Source: Pseudomonas asplenii
GTDB taxonomy: Bacteria; Pseudomonadota; Gammaproteobacteria; Pseudomonadales; Pseudomonadaceae
Direction: 5' to 3'
Length of the DNA stretch: 64,000 nucleotides
Assembly: GCF_001293465.1 (NCBI RefSeq)
Contig: NZ_JSYZ01000009.1
Coordinates: 599,090-663,089 of the forward strand
The notes beneath the pieces are model-generated. The model made no database searches. It had not been told where the DNA came from and was given only the letters and a program-made list of their open reading frames with translations. Shown here one piece after another: positions 46,618-54,740 of the stretch; within the stretch, counting starts at the first letter, position 1; every line of letters begins with the position of its first letter. The translations under genes and the position numbers were made by a program.

Positions 46618-47754
46618 ATGCTGAAGCGACTGTGGCTGCGCCTCGGCGCATTTCTCGGCAAGAGCCTGCTGCTCCTGGTAGGCCTCGGCCTGCTCGGCTG
46701 GGCCCTGGCCACCGGTTGGTACGCCTGGCGCCACAGCGGCCCGGTGCCGACGGTGGAACAGGTGCCGAGCGATGAGACCGCGAGGACCCAGGACATCATT
46801 CAGACCGCCGTGCGCATCGTCGACCAGCACCGCGAGGGCACCCGCTACCTGCGCGATGCCCACGCCAAGGCCCATGGCTGTGTGAATGCCGAAGTGCAGG
46901 TGCTCGAAGGCCTGGGCAGCGAACTGCGCCAGGGCGTGTTCGCCGAGCCGGGCAAGACCTGGCAGGCGCTGATCCGCCTGTCCAACGGCAATGCCTATCC
47001 GCAGTTCGACAGCATCCGCGATGCCCGCGGCATGGCGATCAAGCTGCTGGATGTTCCCGGCAGGCAGTTGCTGGCCGGTCAGCAGGGGCGCCATGAGCAG
47101 GATTTCGTGATGTTCAACCATCCGAACTTCTTCGTCAGCGATGTCGCCGAATACCAGCAGAACATCGCCGCCCAGGCCGACGGCAAGAAGGTTCTGGCCT
47201 TCTTCCCCAGTTGGAACCCCACCGGCTGGCAGATCCGCCACCTGTTCATTGCCTTGGCAACCCTGGCACCGGCGCCGAAAACACCGCTGCAGACGACCTA
47301 CTTTTCCGTATCGCCCTACAAGTTCGGCAGTGCCAACGCCAAGTTCCGTGTTGCCCCCGATCCGCAAAGCTGCCCGGAATACGAGTTGCCGAAGCAGAAC
47401 GAGGACCTGCCGAACTTCCTGCGCAGCGCCCTGGTCCAGCAGTTGTCCACGGACCGGGTTCCGGCCTGCTTCGTGCTGCAGATCCAGCGCCAGAACGCCA
47501 ACCGGTACATGCCGATCGAAGACACCAGCATCGAATGGAAGGAAAGCGATGCCCCCTTCGAGACGGTGGCGCACATCCGCATTCCGGCGCAGGATTTCGA
47601 CACGCTGGAGCAGAACATCGCCTGTGACAACCAGTCGTTCAGTCCGTGGCACGGGCTTGAGGCGCACCGGCCGATCGGGGGGATCAACCGCCTGCGCAAG
47701 GCGGTGTATGACGCGGTCAGCGATTACCGGCACAGCCGGAACGCCGAACGATAG
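46618..47754 (+). CDS. Membrane-anchored catalase-family protein
   Basis: 378 residues. An N-terminal helix (about 14-35) precedes a heme-catalase-like domain: the distal-side region RDAHAKAHGCVNAEV, FVMFNHPNFFVSD and the C-terminal FSPWHGLEAHRPIGGINRLR. It is much shorter than a monofunctional catalase (about 480 residues) and resembles the SrpA/allene-oxide-synthase-like catalase subfamily, which acts on peroxides and fatty acid hydroperoxides. GAAAGGA precedes the ATG. Co-directional with the di-heme cytochrome gene, probably one operon in the periplasm. Confidence 0.78.
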   Translation: MLKRLWLRLGAFLGKSLLLLVGLGLLGWALATGWYAWRHSGPVPTVEQVPSDETARTQDIIQTAVRIVDQHREGTRYLRDAHAKAHGCVNAEVQVLEGLGSELRQGVFAEPGKTWQALIRLSNGNAYPQFDSIRDARGMAIKLLDVPGRQLLAGQQGRHEQDFVMFNHPNFFVSDVAEYQQNIAAQADGKKVLAFFPSWNPTGWQIRHLFIALATLAPAPKTPLQTTYFSVSPYKFGSANAKFRVAPDPQSCPEYELPKQNEDLPNFLRSALVQQLSTDRVPACFVLQIQRQNANRYMPIEDTSIEWKESDAPFETVAHIRIPAQDFDTLEQNIACDNQSFSPWHGLEAHRPIGGINRLRKAVYDAVSDYRHSRNAER

Positions 47755-47816
47755 GAGAGAACCTCAGGGCGGCTAAGCCCCTGTCATGCCCGCAAGGCTT
47801 TTGGCGGCCTTACGGG

Positions 47817-47844
47817 CCTGTTCGCGGATTCATCCGCGAACAGG
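47817..47844 (+). terminator. Hairpin after the catalase-like gene
   Basis: CCTGTTCGCGGAT (47817-47829) and ATCCGCGAACAGG (47832-47844) form a 13-bp perfect stem. It lies 62 bp after the stop and is REP-like in sequence. Confidence 0.55.
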
Positions 47845-47863
47845 CACCACAAAAACCCCGGAC

Positions 47864-47891
47864 GAAAAAAAGCCCGCACTGGGCGGGCTTT
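47864..47891 (-). terminator. Terminator of the second tRNA Val-Asp unit
   Basis: AAAGCCCGC (47869-47877) and GCGGGCTTT (47883-47891) form a short GC stem; on the leftward transcript it runs into TTTTTTTCG. Confidence 0.85.
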
Positions 47892-47932
47892 CCGTGATGC
47901 TCTGGCGTTCAGTGGTCCAGAACATCGATATA

Positions 47933-48009
47933 TGGCGCAGCGGACGGGACTCGAACCCGCGACCCCCGGCGTGACAGGCCGGTATTCTAACCGACTGAAC
48001 TACCGCTGC
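47933..48009 (-). tRNA. tRNA-Asp (GUC), copy 2
   Basis: 77 nt including an encoded CCA. Acceptor stem GCAGCGG pairs with CCGCTGC; anticodon loop reads CTGTCAC with GTC; the T arm contains GGTTCGAGTCC. Discriminator is G. It follows a tRNA-Val gene by 19 bp and is nearly identical to the copy at 48269-48345. Confidence 0.95.
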
Positions 48010-48028
48010 GCGAAACACTTGAAACGAA

Positions 48029-48104
48029 TGGTGGGTGATGACGGGATCGAACCGCCGACCCTCTGCTTGTAAGGCAGATGCTCTCCCGGCTGAGCTAATC
48101 ACCC
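48029..48104 (-). tRNA. tRNA-Val (UAC), copy 2
   Basis: 76 nt including encoded CCA. Acceptor stem GGGTGAT/ATCACCC, D arm AGCTCAGCCGGGAGAGC, anticodon loop CTTACAA giving UAC, T arm GGTTCGATCCC. Discriminator A. First gene of the leftward Val-Asp unit. Confidence 0.95.
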
Positions 48105-48202
48105 TTCGCTTCCAGTGTGAGCGCATTATGCCACAAAAAATCCATAAAGCACTGATTTAATAAAAAAATTTAAATCGTGGACTTTTCCACACACCAGACA
48201 GC

Positions 48203-48228
48203 AAAAAGCCCGCGGTTAGGCGGGCTTT
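48203..48228 (-). terminator. Terminator of the first tRNA Val-Asp unit
   Basis: AAAGCCCGC (48205-48213) and GCGGGCTTT (48220-48228) form a stem followed leftward by TTTTTGC. Sequence closely matches the terminator at 47864-47891. Confidence 0.85.
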
Positions 48229-48268
48229 GCGTGATGACCTGGCGTTCAGTGGTCCAGATCATCGAATA

Positions 48269-48345
48269 TGGCGCAGCGGACGGGACTCGAACCCGCGACC
48301 CCCGGCGTGACAGGCCGGTATTCTAACCGACTGAACTACCGCTGC
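48269..48345 (-). tRNA. tRNA-Asp (GUC), copy 1
   Basis: 77 nt including encoded CCA, same sequence as the copy at 47933-48009 in stems, loops and anticodon GTC. Follows a tRNA-Val gene. Confidence 0.95.
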
Positions 48346-48363
48346 GCTAAACACTTGAACGAA

Positions 48364-48439
48364 TGGTGGGTGATGACGGGATCGAACCGCCGACCCTCTG
48401 CTTGTAAGGCAGATGCTCTCCCGGCTGAGCTAATCACCC
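48364..48439 (-). tRNA. tRNA-Val (UAC), copy 1
   Basis: 76 nt including encoded CCA, same sequence as the copy at 48029-48104, anticodon TAC. Head of the first leftward Val-Asp unit. Confidence 0.95.
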
Positions 48440-48599
48440 TTCGCTTTCGGTGTGGCGCGCATTCTACGGAGCGCTCCCCACTCTGGCAAGCACTTTCTTC
48501 AATATTTTTTTCAGGCCTTCCAAAGACTTAGCAGAGGGTTGGCCTATCGGGCCACGAAGAGAATAATGCCCACCTTTGTATAAAGGAGAGATTCGCCCC

Positions 48600-49520
48600 A
48601 TGTGGTTCAAGAACCTGCTGATCTACCGCCTGACCCAGGATCTGCCTTTTGACGCCGAGGCCCTGGAGGCCGCGCTGGCGACCAAACCGGCCCGCCCCTG
48701 CGCAAGCCAGGAGCTGACCACCTATGGCTTCATCGCTCCATTCGGCAAGGGCGAAGACGCACCGCTGGTGCATGTCAGCGGCGATTTTCTGCTGGTCTCG
48801 GCCCGCAAGGAAGAACGCATCCTGCCGGGCAGCGTGGTGCGTGACGCACTGAAGGAAAAGGTCGAAGAGATCGAAGCCGAACAGATGCGCAAGGTCTACA
48901 AGAAGGAACGTGACCAGCTCAAGGATGAAATCATCCAGGCTTTCCTGCCACGCGCCTTTATCCGCCGTTCGGCGACCTTCGCCGCGATCGCGCCGAAACA
49001 GGGCCTGATCCTGGTCAACTCGGCCAGCCCGAAACGCGCCGAAGACCTGCTGTCGACCCTGCGCGAAGTGCTCGGCACCCTGCCGGTGCGGCCACTGACC
49101 GTGAAGATCGCCCCGACCGCGGTGATGACCGATTGGGTCAAGACCCTCAAGGCCGCCGACAACTTCTTCGTCCTCGACGAGTGCGAACTGCGTGATGTCC
49201 AGGAAGACGGCGGCATCATCCGCTGCAAGCGCCAGGATCTGACCGGTGACGAAATTCAGCTGCACCTGAGCACCGGCAAGATGGTCACCCAACTGGCCCT
49301 GGCCTGGCAGGACAAGCTGTCCTTCGTCCTCGACGACAAGATGGTGGTCAAGCGCCTGAAGTTCGAAGACCTGCTGCAGGACCAGGCCGAACAGGACGGC
49401 GGCGACGAAGCCCTGGGCCAGCTGGATGCCAGCTTCACCCTGATGATGCTGACCTTCGGCGAGTTCCTGCCGGAGCTGTTCGAGGCGCTGGGCGGCGAGG
49501 AAATCCCGCAGGGCATCTGA
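48600..49520 (+). CDS. rdgC: Recombination-associated protein RdgC
   Basis: 306 residues from the ATG at 48600, with AAGGAGAG ten bases upstream; an in-frame extension to 48576 is not needed. [20 protein letters not shown] is the characteristic RdgC N-terminus, and the charged [20 protein letters not shown] region is conserved. RdgC forms a ring-shaped dimer around DNA and restrains RecA. It lies just upstream, divergently, of the tRNA pair and is followed by a REP doublet. Confidence 0.95.
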   Translation: MWFKNLLIYRLTQDLPFDAEALEAALATKPARPCASQELTTYGFIAPFGKGEDAPLVHVSGDFLLVSARKEERILPGSVVRDALKEKVEEIEAEQMRKVYKKERDQLKDEIIQAFLPRAFIRRSATFAAIAPKQGLILVNSASPKRAEDLLSTLREVLGTLPVRPLTVKIAPTAVMTDWVKTLKAADNFFVLDECELRDVQEDGGIIRCKRQDLTGDEIQLHLSTGKMVTQLALAWQDKLSFVLDDKMVVKRLKFEDLLQDQAEQDGGDEALGQLDASFTLMMLTFGEFLPELFEALGGEEIPQGI

Positions 49521-49549
49521 TGGGCCGTACGTAGGGGCCAGGCACCGTT

Positions 49550-49624
49550 CTGCAGGCGCCTGGCTTGCCAGCGAAGGCTTTGGCGATCCAGAGATCCCTT
49601 CGCCGGCAAGCCGGGCCCCTATGG
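49550..49624. repeat. REP doublet (REPIN)
   Basis: CTGCAGGCGCCTGGCTTGCC... from 49550 and the inverted CGCCGGCAAGCCGGGCCCCT... to 49624 form a somewhat diverged doublet between rdgC and the next carrier gene. Confidence 0.75.
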
Positions 49625-49669
49625 GTCGACGCTTGCCTGCCCCGCCCCGCACATGACAAGGAAAACACC

Positions 49670-50620
49670 ATGCGTGCACTGGCGGCACTGAGTCGTTTTG
49701 TCGGTAACACCTTCGCCTACTGGGTACTGATCTTCGCCGTACTGGCGTTTCTCCAGCCCGGCTGGTTCCTCAGCCTGAAAGTCGCCATCGTGCCGCTGCT
49801 CGGCCTGGTGATGTTCGGCATGGGCCTGACCCTCAAACTCGAAGACTTCGCCGAAGTCGCCCGCCATCCCTGGCGCGTGGCCCTCGGCGTGGTGGCGCAT
49901 TTCGTCATCATGCCCGGCGTCGCCTGGCTGCTCTGCCAGGCCTTTCACCTGCCGGCGGAAATCGCCGTCGGGGTGATCCTGGTGGGCTGCTGCCCAAGCG
50001 GCACCGCCTCCAACGTGATGACCTGGCTGGCCCGCGGCGACCTGGCACTGTCGGTGGCCATCGCCGCCGTCACTACCCTGCTCGCCCCGCTACTGACCCC
50101 GGCGCTGATCTGGCTGCTGGCTTCGGCCTGGTTGCCGGTCTCGTTCGCGGAACTGTTCTGGTCGATCCTGCAGGTGGTCCTGCTGCCGATCGTGCTCGGC
50201 GTGGTCGCCCAGCGCCTGCTGGGCGAACGGGTGCGCCATGCGGTCGAGGTGCTGCCGCTGGTGTCGGTGATCAGCATCGTGATCATCGTCGCGGCAGTGG
50301 TCGCCGCCAGCCAGGCGAAGATCGCCGAATCCGGGCTGCTGATCATGGCGGTGGTGATGCTGCACAACAGCTTCGGCTACCTGCTGGGCTACTTCACCGG
50401 CCGTCTGTTCAAGCTGCCGCTGGCCCAGCGCAAGTCGCTGGCCCTGGAGGTCGGCATGCAGAACTCCGGGTTGGGCGCGGCGCTGGCCAGTGCACACTTC
50501 TCGCCGCTGGCGGCAGTGCCGAGCGCGTTGTTCAGTGTGTGGCACAACATTTCCGGCGCCCTGCTTTCGACCTGGTTCCGCCGAATGACTGACGGGCAGG
50601 AACGGCAAGCGACCGACTAG
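49670..50620 (+). CDS. Bile acid:sodium symporter family transporter
   Basis: 316 residues from the ATG at 49670 (AAGGAAAA upstream). About nine to ten membrane helices. BASS-family marks include FGMGLTLKLEDFAEV, VGCCPSGTASNVMTWLARGD and the C-terminal ALEVGMQNSGLGAALASAHF. Bacterial members import organic anions with sodium (for example pantoate or keto acids); the substrate here is not predictable. It ends 104 bp before the guanidine riboswitch-controlled gene, which is a separate unit. Confidence 0.88.
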   Translation: MRALAALSRFVGNTFAYWVLIFAVLAFLQPGWFLSLKVAIVPLLGLVMFGMGLTLKLEDFAEVARHPWRVALGVVAHFVIMPGVAWLLCQAFHLPAEIAVGVILVGCCPSGTASNVMTWLARGDLALSVAIAAVTTLLAPLLTPALIWLLASAWLPVSFAELFWSILQVVLLPIVLGVVAQRLLGERVRHAVEVLPLVSVISIVIIVAAVVAASQAKIAESGLLIMAVVMLHNSFGYLLGYFTGRLFKLPLAQRKSLALEVGMQNSGLGAALASAHFSPLAAVPSALFSVWHNISGALLSTWFRRMTDGQERQATD

Positions 50621-50666
50621 GGAAAACTTGCTCCCCGGATCGATAATGTGCACGATAGTGCGCAAG

Positions 50667-50716
50667 GCAGGGACGACCCTGCGGCTCGCTCGAGCTATCA
50701 ATCCGGGGACGGCCCC
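50667..50716 (+). ncRNA. Guanidine-II riboswitch (mini-ykkC motif)
   Basis: Two consecutive hairpins each carry the diagnostic ACGR tetraloop: GCAGGG-ACGA-CCCTGC (50667-50682) and GGGG-ACGG-CCCC (50705-50716), joined by a 22-nt linker. The second hairpin ends 10 nt before the GGAGG of the downstream sugE/gdx gene, the normal layout of the mini-ykkC class. Binding of guanidinium to the two kissing loops is expected to expose the ribosome site and turn on export. Confidence 0.9.
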
Positions 50717-50736
50717 ATCACTCGATGGAGGTTCGC

Positions 50737-51054
50737 ATGTCCTGGATCATTCTGTTTTTCGCCGGCCTGTTTGAAGTCGGCTGGGCCGTTGGCCTCAAAT
50801 ACACCGATGGCTTCAGCCGTCCACTCCCTACCGTACTGACCGTTGGCGCCATGGCCATCAGCCTTGGCCTGCTCGGCCTTGCCGTGAAGGACTTGCCACT
50901 GGGCACCGCCTATGCGGTGTGGACCGGTGTCGGCGCGGTGGGAACCGTCATCGCCGGGATCATCCTGTTCGGCGAGTCCATGGCGCTGGTACGGCTGGCG
51001 AGCGTGGCCCTGATCATCACCGGCCTGATCGGCCTGAAGGTCTCGGCTTCCTGA
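50737..51054 (+). CDS. sugE: SMR-family guanidinium exporter (Gdx/SugE)
   Basis: 105 residues from the ATG at 50737 with GGAGG six bases before it. Four helices; the essential glutamate is in [20 protein letters not shown] (Glu13 of the first helix), and [20 protein letters not shown] follows in helix three. The SugE subgroup (Gdx) exports guanidinium by proton antiport at the inner membrane, in agreement with the guanidine-II riboswitch directly upstream. Followed by a REP doublet and a terminator hairpin. Confidence 0.93.
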   Translation: MSWIILFFAGLFEVGWAVGLKYTDGFSRPLPTVLTVGAMAISLGLLGLAVKDLPLGTAYAVWTGVGAVGTVIAGIILFGESMALVRLASVALIITGLIGLKVSAS

Positions 51055-51063
51055 CACGCCGGC

Positions 51064-51139
51064 CTGTAGGAGCAGAGCTTGCCCGCGAAGCTTCCAGTGG
51101 CCTGGCAGACCTCTTCGCCGGCAAGCCGGGCTCCTGCAG
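51064..51139. repeat. REP doublet (REPIN)
   Basis: CTGTAGGAGCAGAGCTTGCC... from 51064 and its inverted partner ...GGCAAGCCGGGCTCCTGCAG to 51139, between sugE and the convergent MFS-PlsC gene. Confidence 0.85.
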
Positions 51140-51145
51140 GGCAAG

Positions 51146-51172
51146 CGTCGTACGCGGGATATCCGTACGACG
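51146..51172. terminator. Bidirectional hairpin between convergent genes
   Basis: CGTCGTACG (51146-51154) and CGTACGACG (51164-51172) form a 9-bp stem between the sugE (rightward) and MFS-PlsC (leftward) ends. No clear U-tract. Confidence 0.5.
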
Positions 51173-51201
51173 TCCCTCCCCAGCCGTCTTGCATCGTCCC
51201 C

Positions 51202-53079
51202 TTAGCGACGGGCCATCCCGCGCAACTGCAGCACCTGCTCGCGCATCCGTGACGGTACTGCGGACTCGGAGGCCACCGCCGGGCCGGCCACCAGCGTCAC
51301 CCGTGACCACAGACGCCGGAAGAAGCCCTTCTGCGGATCACGGCTGAAGAAACTGCCCCACAACCCCTGCAGCGCCAGCGGGATCACCGGCACCGGGGTT
51401 TCCTCCAGCACGCGGGTCATGCCGCCCTTGAACTCGTTGATCTCGCCATCACTGGTCAGCTTGCCCTCGGGGAAGATGCACACCAGCTCGCCCTCCTTGA
51501 GGTACTCGGCGATTTTCCTGAACGCCTGCTCGTAGATCTCCAGGTCCTCGCCACGCCCGGCAATCGGAATCGCGCCGGCCGTGCGGAAGATGAAGTTGAG
51601 CACCGGCAACCGGTAGATCTTGTAGTACATGACGAAACGGATCGGGCGCCGCACCGCCCCACCGATCAGCAGCGCATCGACGAACGACACGTGGTTGCAC
51701 ACCAGCAGCGCCGCCCCCTCGTCGGGTATCAGCTCAAGATTGCGGTGTTCGACCCGGTACATGGAATGGCTGAGCAGCCAGATCATGAAACGCATGCTGA
51801 ACTCGGGGACGATCTTGAAGATGTAGGTGTTGACCGCGATGTTCATCAGCGACACCACCAGAAACAGCTCCGGAATCGACAGCTTCGCCACGCTCAGCAG
51901 CAGGATCGACACGATCGCCGACACCACCATGAACAGCGCGTTGAGAATGTTGTTCGCGGCAATCACCCGGGCCCGCTCGTTTTCCGCGGTGCGCGACTGG
52001 ATCAGCGCATACAGCGGCACGATGTAGAAACCGCCGAAGACACCCAGCCCGAGGATATCCAGCAGCACCCACCAGGCCTGGCTGTGGTGCAGCAGGGCCA
52101 GCCAGTCATTGGCCTGGACGTTCTGCGGCAGGTTGCCCGAATGCCACCACAGCAACAGACCGAACAGGCTCAGGCCGAACGAACCGAAGGGCACCAGGCC
52201 GATCTCCACCTTGCGCCCGGACAGGCGCTCGCAGAGCATGGAGCCGGCGGCGATGCCGACCGAGAACACGGTGAGAATCAGCGTCACCACGCTTTCGTCG
52301 CCGTACATCCACTCCTTGGCATAGGCGGGAATCTGCGTCAGGTAGATCGCTCCGACGAACCAGAACCAGGAGTTGCCGACGATCGAACGCGAGACCGCCG
52401 GGGTCTGTCCCAACCCCAGGCGCAGGGTGGCCCAGGACTGGCTGAAGATGTTCCAGTCCAGCCGCAGCTGCGGGCTGGATGCCGCCGCCCGTGGTATGCC
52501 GCGACTGGCCAGGTAGCCGAATACCGCCACCAGCACGATCGCCGCGGACACAATGGTCGCGTAGTGCGCCGAGGACATCATGACCCCGGCACTGATGGTC
52601 CCGGCCAGGATCGCCAGGAACGTGCCCATTTCCACCAGGCCGTTGCCGCCAACCAGTTCCTCCTCACGCAACGCCTGGGGCAGGATCGAGTATTTCACCG
52701 GCCCGAACAGCGCCGAGTGGGTACCCATGGCGAACAAGGTCAGCAACATCAGCGACAGGTGATCGAACACGAAGCCCACCGCACCGATCGCCATGATCGC
52801 GATCTCTGCAAGCTTGATCACCCGGATCAGCGCATCCTTGGCGAACTTCTCGCCGAACTGCCCGGCCAGGGCCGAGAACAGGAAGAACGGCAGGATGAAC
52901 AGCAGGGCGCAGAGGTTGACCCAGATGCCACGGTCACCGTCGATGCTCAGTTTGTAGAGGATGGCGAGGATCAGCGACTGCTTGAAAACGTTGTCGTTGA
53001 ACGCGCCGAGCGACTGGGTTACGAAGAACGGCAGGAAACGCCGTGTACGCAACAGACTGAACTGCGAGGGGTGACTCAT
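51202..53079 (-). CDS. LplT-type MFS transporter fused to a PlsC acyltransferase
   Basis: 625 residues. The first 400 form an MFS domain with QSLGAFNDNVFKQSLILAIL at the start, typical of the lysophospholipid transporter LplT. The rest is a PlsC acyltransferase domain with HX4D motif NHVSFVDALLIG, the GAIPIAGRG loop and FPEGKLTSDG. The combination suggests flipping of lysophospholipid across the inner membrane and re-acylation in one protein, like Aas/LplT of enterics but without the acyl-ACP synthetase domain. In enterics this repairs phospholipids damaged at the outer membrane. Confidence 0.87.
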   Translation of the reverse strand: MSHPSQFSLLRTRRFLPFFVTQSLGAFNDNVFKQSLILAILYKLSIDGDRGIWVNLCALLFILPFFLFSALAGQFGEKFAKDALIRVIKLAEIAIMAIGAVGFVFDHLSLMLLTLFAMGTHSALFGPVKYSILPQALREEELVGGNGLVEMGTFLAILAGTISAGVMMSSAHYATIVSAAIVLVAVFGYLASRGIPRAAASSPQLRLDWNIFSQSWATLRLGLGQTPAVSRSIVGNSWFWFVGAIYLTQIPAYAKEWMYGDESVVTLILTVFSVGIAAGSMLCERLSGRKVEIGLVPFGSFGLSLFGLLLWWHSGNLPQNVQANDWLALLHHSQAWWVLLDILGLGVFGGFYIVPLYALIQSRTAENERARVIAANNILNALFMVVSAIVSILLLSVAKLSIPELFLVVSLMNIAVNTYIFKIVPEFSMRFMIWLLSHSMYRVEHRNLELIPDEGAALLVCNHVSFVDALLIGGAVRRPIRFVMYYKIYRLPVLNFIFRTAGAIPIAGRGEDLEIYEQAFRKIAEYLKEGELVCIFPEGKLTSDGEINEFKGGMTRVLEETPVPVIPLALQGLWGSFFSRDPQKGFFRRLWSRVTLVAGPAVASESAVPSRMREQVLQLRGMARR

Positions 53080-53169
53080 CTTCCATGGTCCTGAGTGGCG
53101 CCGAGAGCGGCTTTCTTGTTGGAGTGCGGATCACCGCTCCAGGCCACAACATTACCTAATCCTGAAGAT

Positions 53170-54324
53170 TTATTTCGCGATTCCTGCAAGACAGGGCGAA
53201 ACGAACAGCTCGCCCCTGTAGGCACCCCGCAGCGTGCGGGTACCGATGATCAGCCACAACACGCTCAACAGCCCGACCAGCAACAGGCCAAAACCGTTGA
53301 AAAAGCCCAGATGCAGGACACTGCCCAGTTTCAGCGTGGCCAGGGAGTAGACCCCCAGGGGGAAGGTGAACCCCCACCAGCCGAGATTGAACGGAATGCC
53401 GCTGCGCAGGTAACGCAGGGTGATCAGCAGCGCCATCAGCATCCACCACAGGCCGAAGCCCCAGAGAATCATCCCGGCGACCGCTCCCAGGCCGCTGGCG
53501 ATCTCGCCGATGCCCGCCAGCCCGTTGGCGGCGAACACTGCCGGCGAGTCCGCGCCCAGCAACAGCATGCCCAGCGCGCCGGTACCGATGGGCCCAAGGG
53601 CCAGCCAACTCGACGCGGCCATGTTCTCATGGGGCAACTTATGCAGTGCCATGCGCAACAGCAGGATGGCAAGGATGCTGAAAGCCACGGGGACCGAGAA
53701 AGCCCAGAGCACGTAGCTGGTGACCAGTACCTTGAACTGCTGCGCGCTGTCCCCCAGGTGCGGGACCAGCAGCGCACCACTGGCCGCCGCCACCTCCGCC
53801 GCGACCACCGGCAGCAGCCAGACCGCGGTCATCTGGTCGATGCGGTGTTCCTGCCGGGTGAACATCATGAACGGAATCAGCACCCCGCAGGCCAGGGACA
53901 ACACCACATCGAGCCACCACAGCGCCTCGGCGATGCCGACGGCCGTTTCGCCCCAGTGCGGCACACCGAACAGCAGGAAACCGTTGATGATGGTCGCCAG
54001 CCCCATGGGAATGGTGCCGAAGAACATCGAGACGGTGGAGTGCCCGAAGATCCGCCGTGCCTCATGGAAGAACAGCACCCAGCGTGCACCGTAGAGCAGG
54101 CTGAACACGCTGAACAGCAGGATGTTGAACAGCCACAGGCCTTCGGCCACGGTGCGCAGGCCCGGCATGGCGACCGGCAGTTGCGCCAGGGCCAGGGCCA
54201 GCACACCGGTACCCATGGTCGCGGCGAACCAGTTGGGGGTGAACTGGCGGATGGCTTCGAGGGGGTGCGGCAAGTGGCTCAGAGGCCGCAGTCCGGGTTT
54301 GATACTGTTGGTGCAGGTTTGCAT
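53170..54324 (-). CDS. TDT-family (TehA/SLAC1/Ssu1-like) transporter
   Basis: 384 residues, ten predicted helices. FTPNWFAATMGTGVLALALA in helix one and FGTIPMGLATIINGFLLFG fit the tellurite-resistance/dicarboxylate transporter family, which includes sulfite exporters, malate carriers and anion channels. The substrate cannot be assigned. It is preceded by an AT-rich control region. It reads in the same direction as the following MFS-PlsC gene, with a 90-bp gap containing a TGGAG..GCGG/CCGC..TCCA hairpin (about 53117-53138). Confidence 0.82.
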   Translation of the reverse strand: MQTCTNSIKPGLRPLSHLPHPLEAIRQFTPNWFAATMGTGVLALALAQLPVAMPGLRTVAEGLWLFNILLFSVFSLLYGARWVLFFHEARRIFGHSTVSMFFGTIPMGLATIINGFLLFGVPHWGETAVGIAEALWWLDVVLSLACGVLIPFMMFTRQEHRIDQMTAVWLLPVVAAEVAAASGALLVPHLGDSAQQFKVLVTSYVLWAFSVPVAFSILAILLLRMALHKLPHENMAASSWLALGPIGTGALGMLLLGADSPAVFAANGLAGIGEIASGLGAVAGMILWGFGLWWMLMALLITLRYLRSGIPFNLGWWGFTFPLGVYSLATLKLGSVLHLGFFNGFGLLLVGLLSVLWLIIGTRTLRGAYRGELFVSPCLAGIAK

Positions 54325-54363
54325 GGCTGTCTCCTGTCCCCTGGTGAGGTTGCAGCCATCATA

Positions 54364-54428
54364 GAACCGTATCGAATATCTATATAACGGGTATTTTCTC
54401 TATATCTTATCTATTTTAAAGATATACG
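54364..54428 (-). promoter_or_regulatory. AT-rich control region of the TDT transporter
   Basis: A markedly AT-rich stretch in this GC-rich genome, with repeated ATCTAT/TATCTAT elements and the inverted repeat ATATCTT/AAGATAT (54402-54408, 54419-54425). It lies just upstream of the TDT gene and downstream of the cupin gene and probably contains its promoter and a regulator site. No single best -10/-35 pair was chosen. Confidence 0.45.
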
Positions 54429-54740
54429 TCAGAGGCTGCCCTCACTCTCGATCACCAGTACCCGCGCCGGCCCCTGCGGCTCGGCCAGGTGCTCGCAACC
54501 GACACCCGCGTAGAAGATATCGCCGCTTTCCAGCATCACGGCCTGCTCGATGCCATCCAGGCGATAGCGCATGCGCACCTGACCATCGAGCACCACGAAC
54601 ACTTCCTGTCCGTCGTTGACATGCCAGATGTAGGGCTGGTCGGTCCAGTGCAGGCGGGTGCTGATGCCGCTCATGCTGGCAATGTCCAGCGCCGCCCAGG
54701 GACGGGCACCGGTGAAGTCGCGGCTGCGAATGACGGTCAT
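54429..54740 (-). CDS. Small cupin-domain protein
   Basis: 103 residues from the ATG at 54740, which overlaps the upstream isochorismatase stop (ATGA). A single cupin barrel: HWTDQPYIWHVNDGQEVFVV provides the first metal motif (His, His, Glu) and SGDIFYAGVGCEHLAEP the second (His). Probably a small metal-binding enzyme or ligand-binding protein in the cytoplasm, acting together with the hydrolase to which it is coupled. The substrate is unknown. Confidence 0.8.
   Translation of the reverse strand: MTVIRSRDFTGARPWAALDIASMSGISTRLHWTDQPYIWHVNDGQEVFVVLDGQVRMRYRLDGIEQAVMLESGDIFYAGVGCEHLAEPQGPARVLVIESEGSL

Larger units (their letters stand above)
47864..48439 (-). repeat. Tandem duplication of a tRNA-Val/tRNA-Asp/terminator unit
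   Basis: Two units of about 240 bp (47864-48104 and 48203-48439), offset by 335 bp, share both tRNAs, the intergenic spacer, the post-tRNA stretch TGGCGTTCAGTGGTCCAGA and the terminator. Only scattered differences occur in the spacers, so this is a recent or gene-converted tandem duplication. Confidence 0.85.

Noticed and set aside
47933..48439. Short coding frames spanning the tRNA block
   Set aside because: These are chance frames through four complete tRNA genes with encoded CCA ends.
50629..50647. sigma70 promoter (TTGCTC with GATAAT) for sugE
   Set aside because: The spacing is only about 8 bp, too short; the promoter position is left open.
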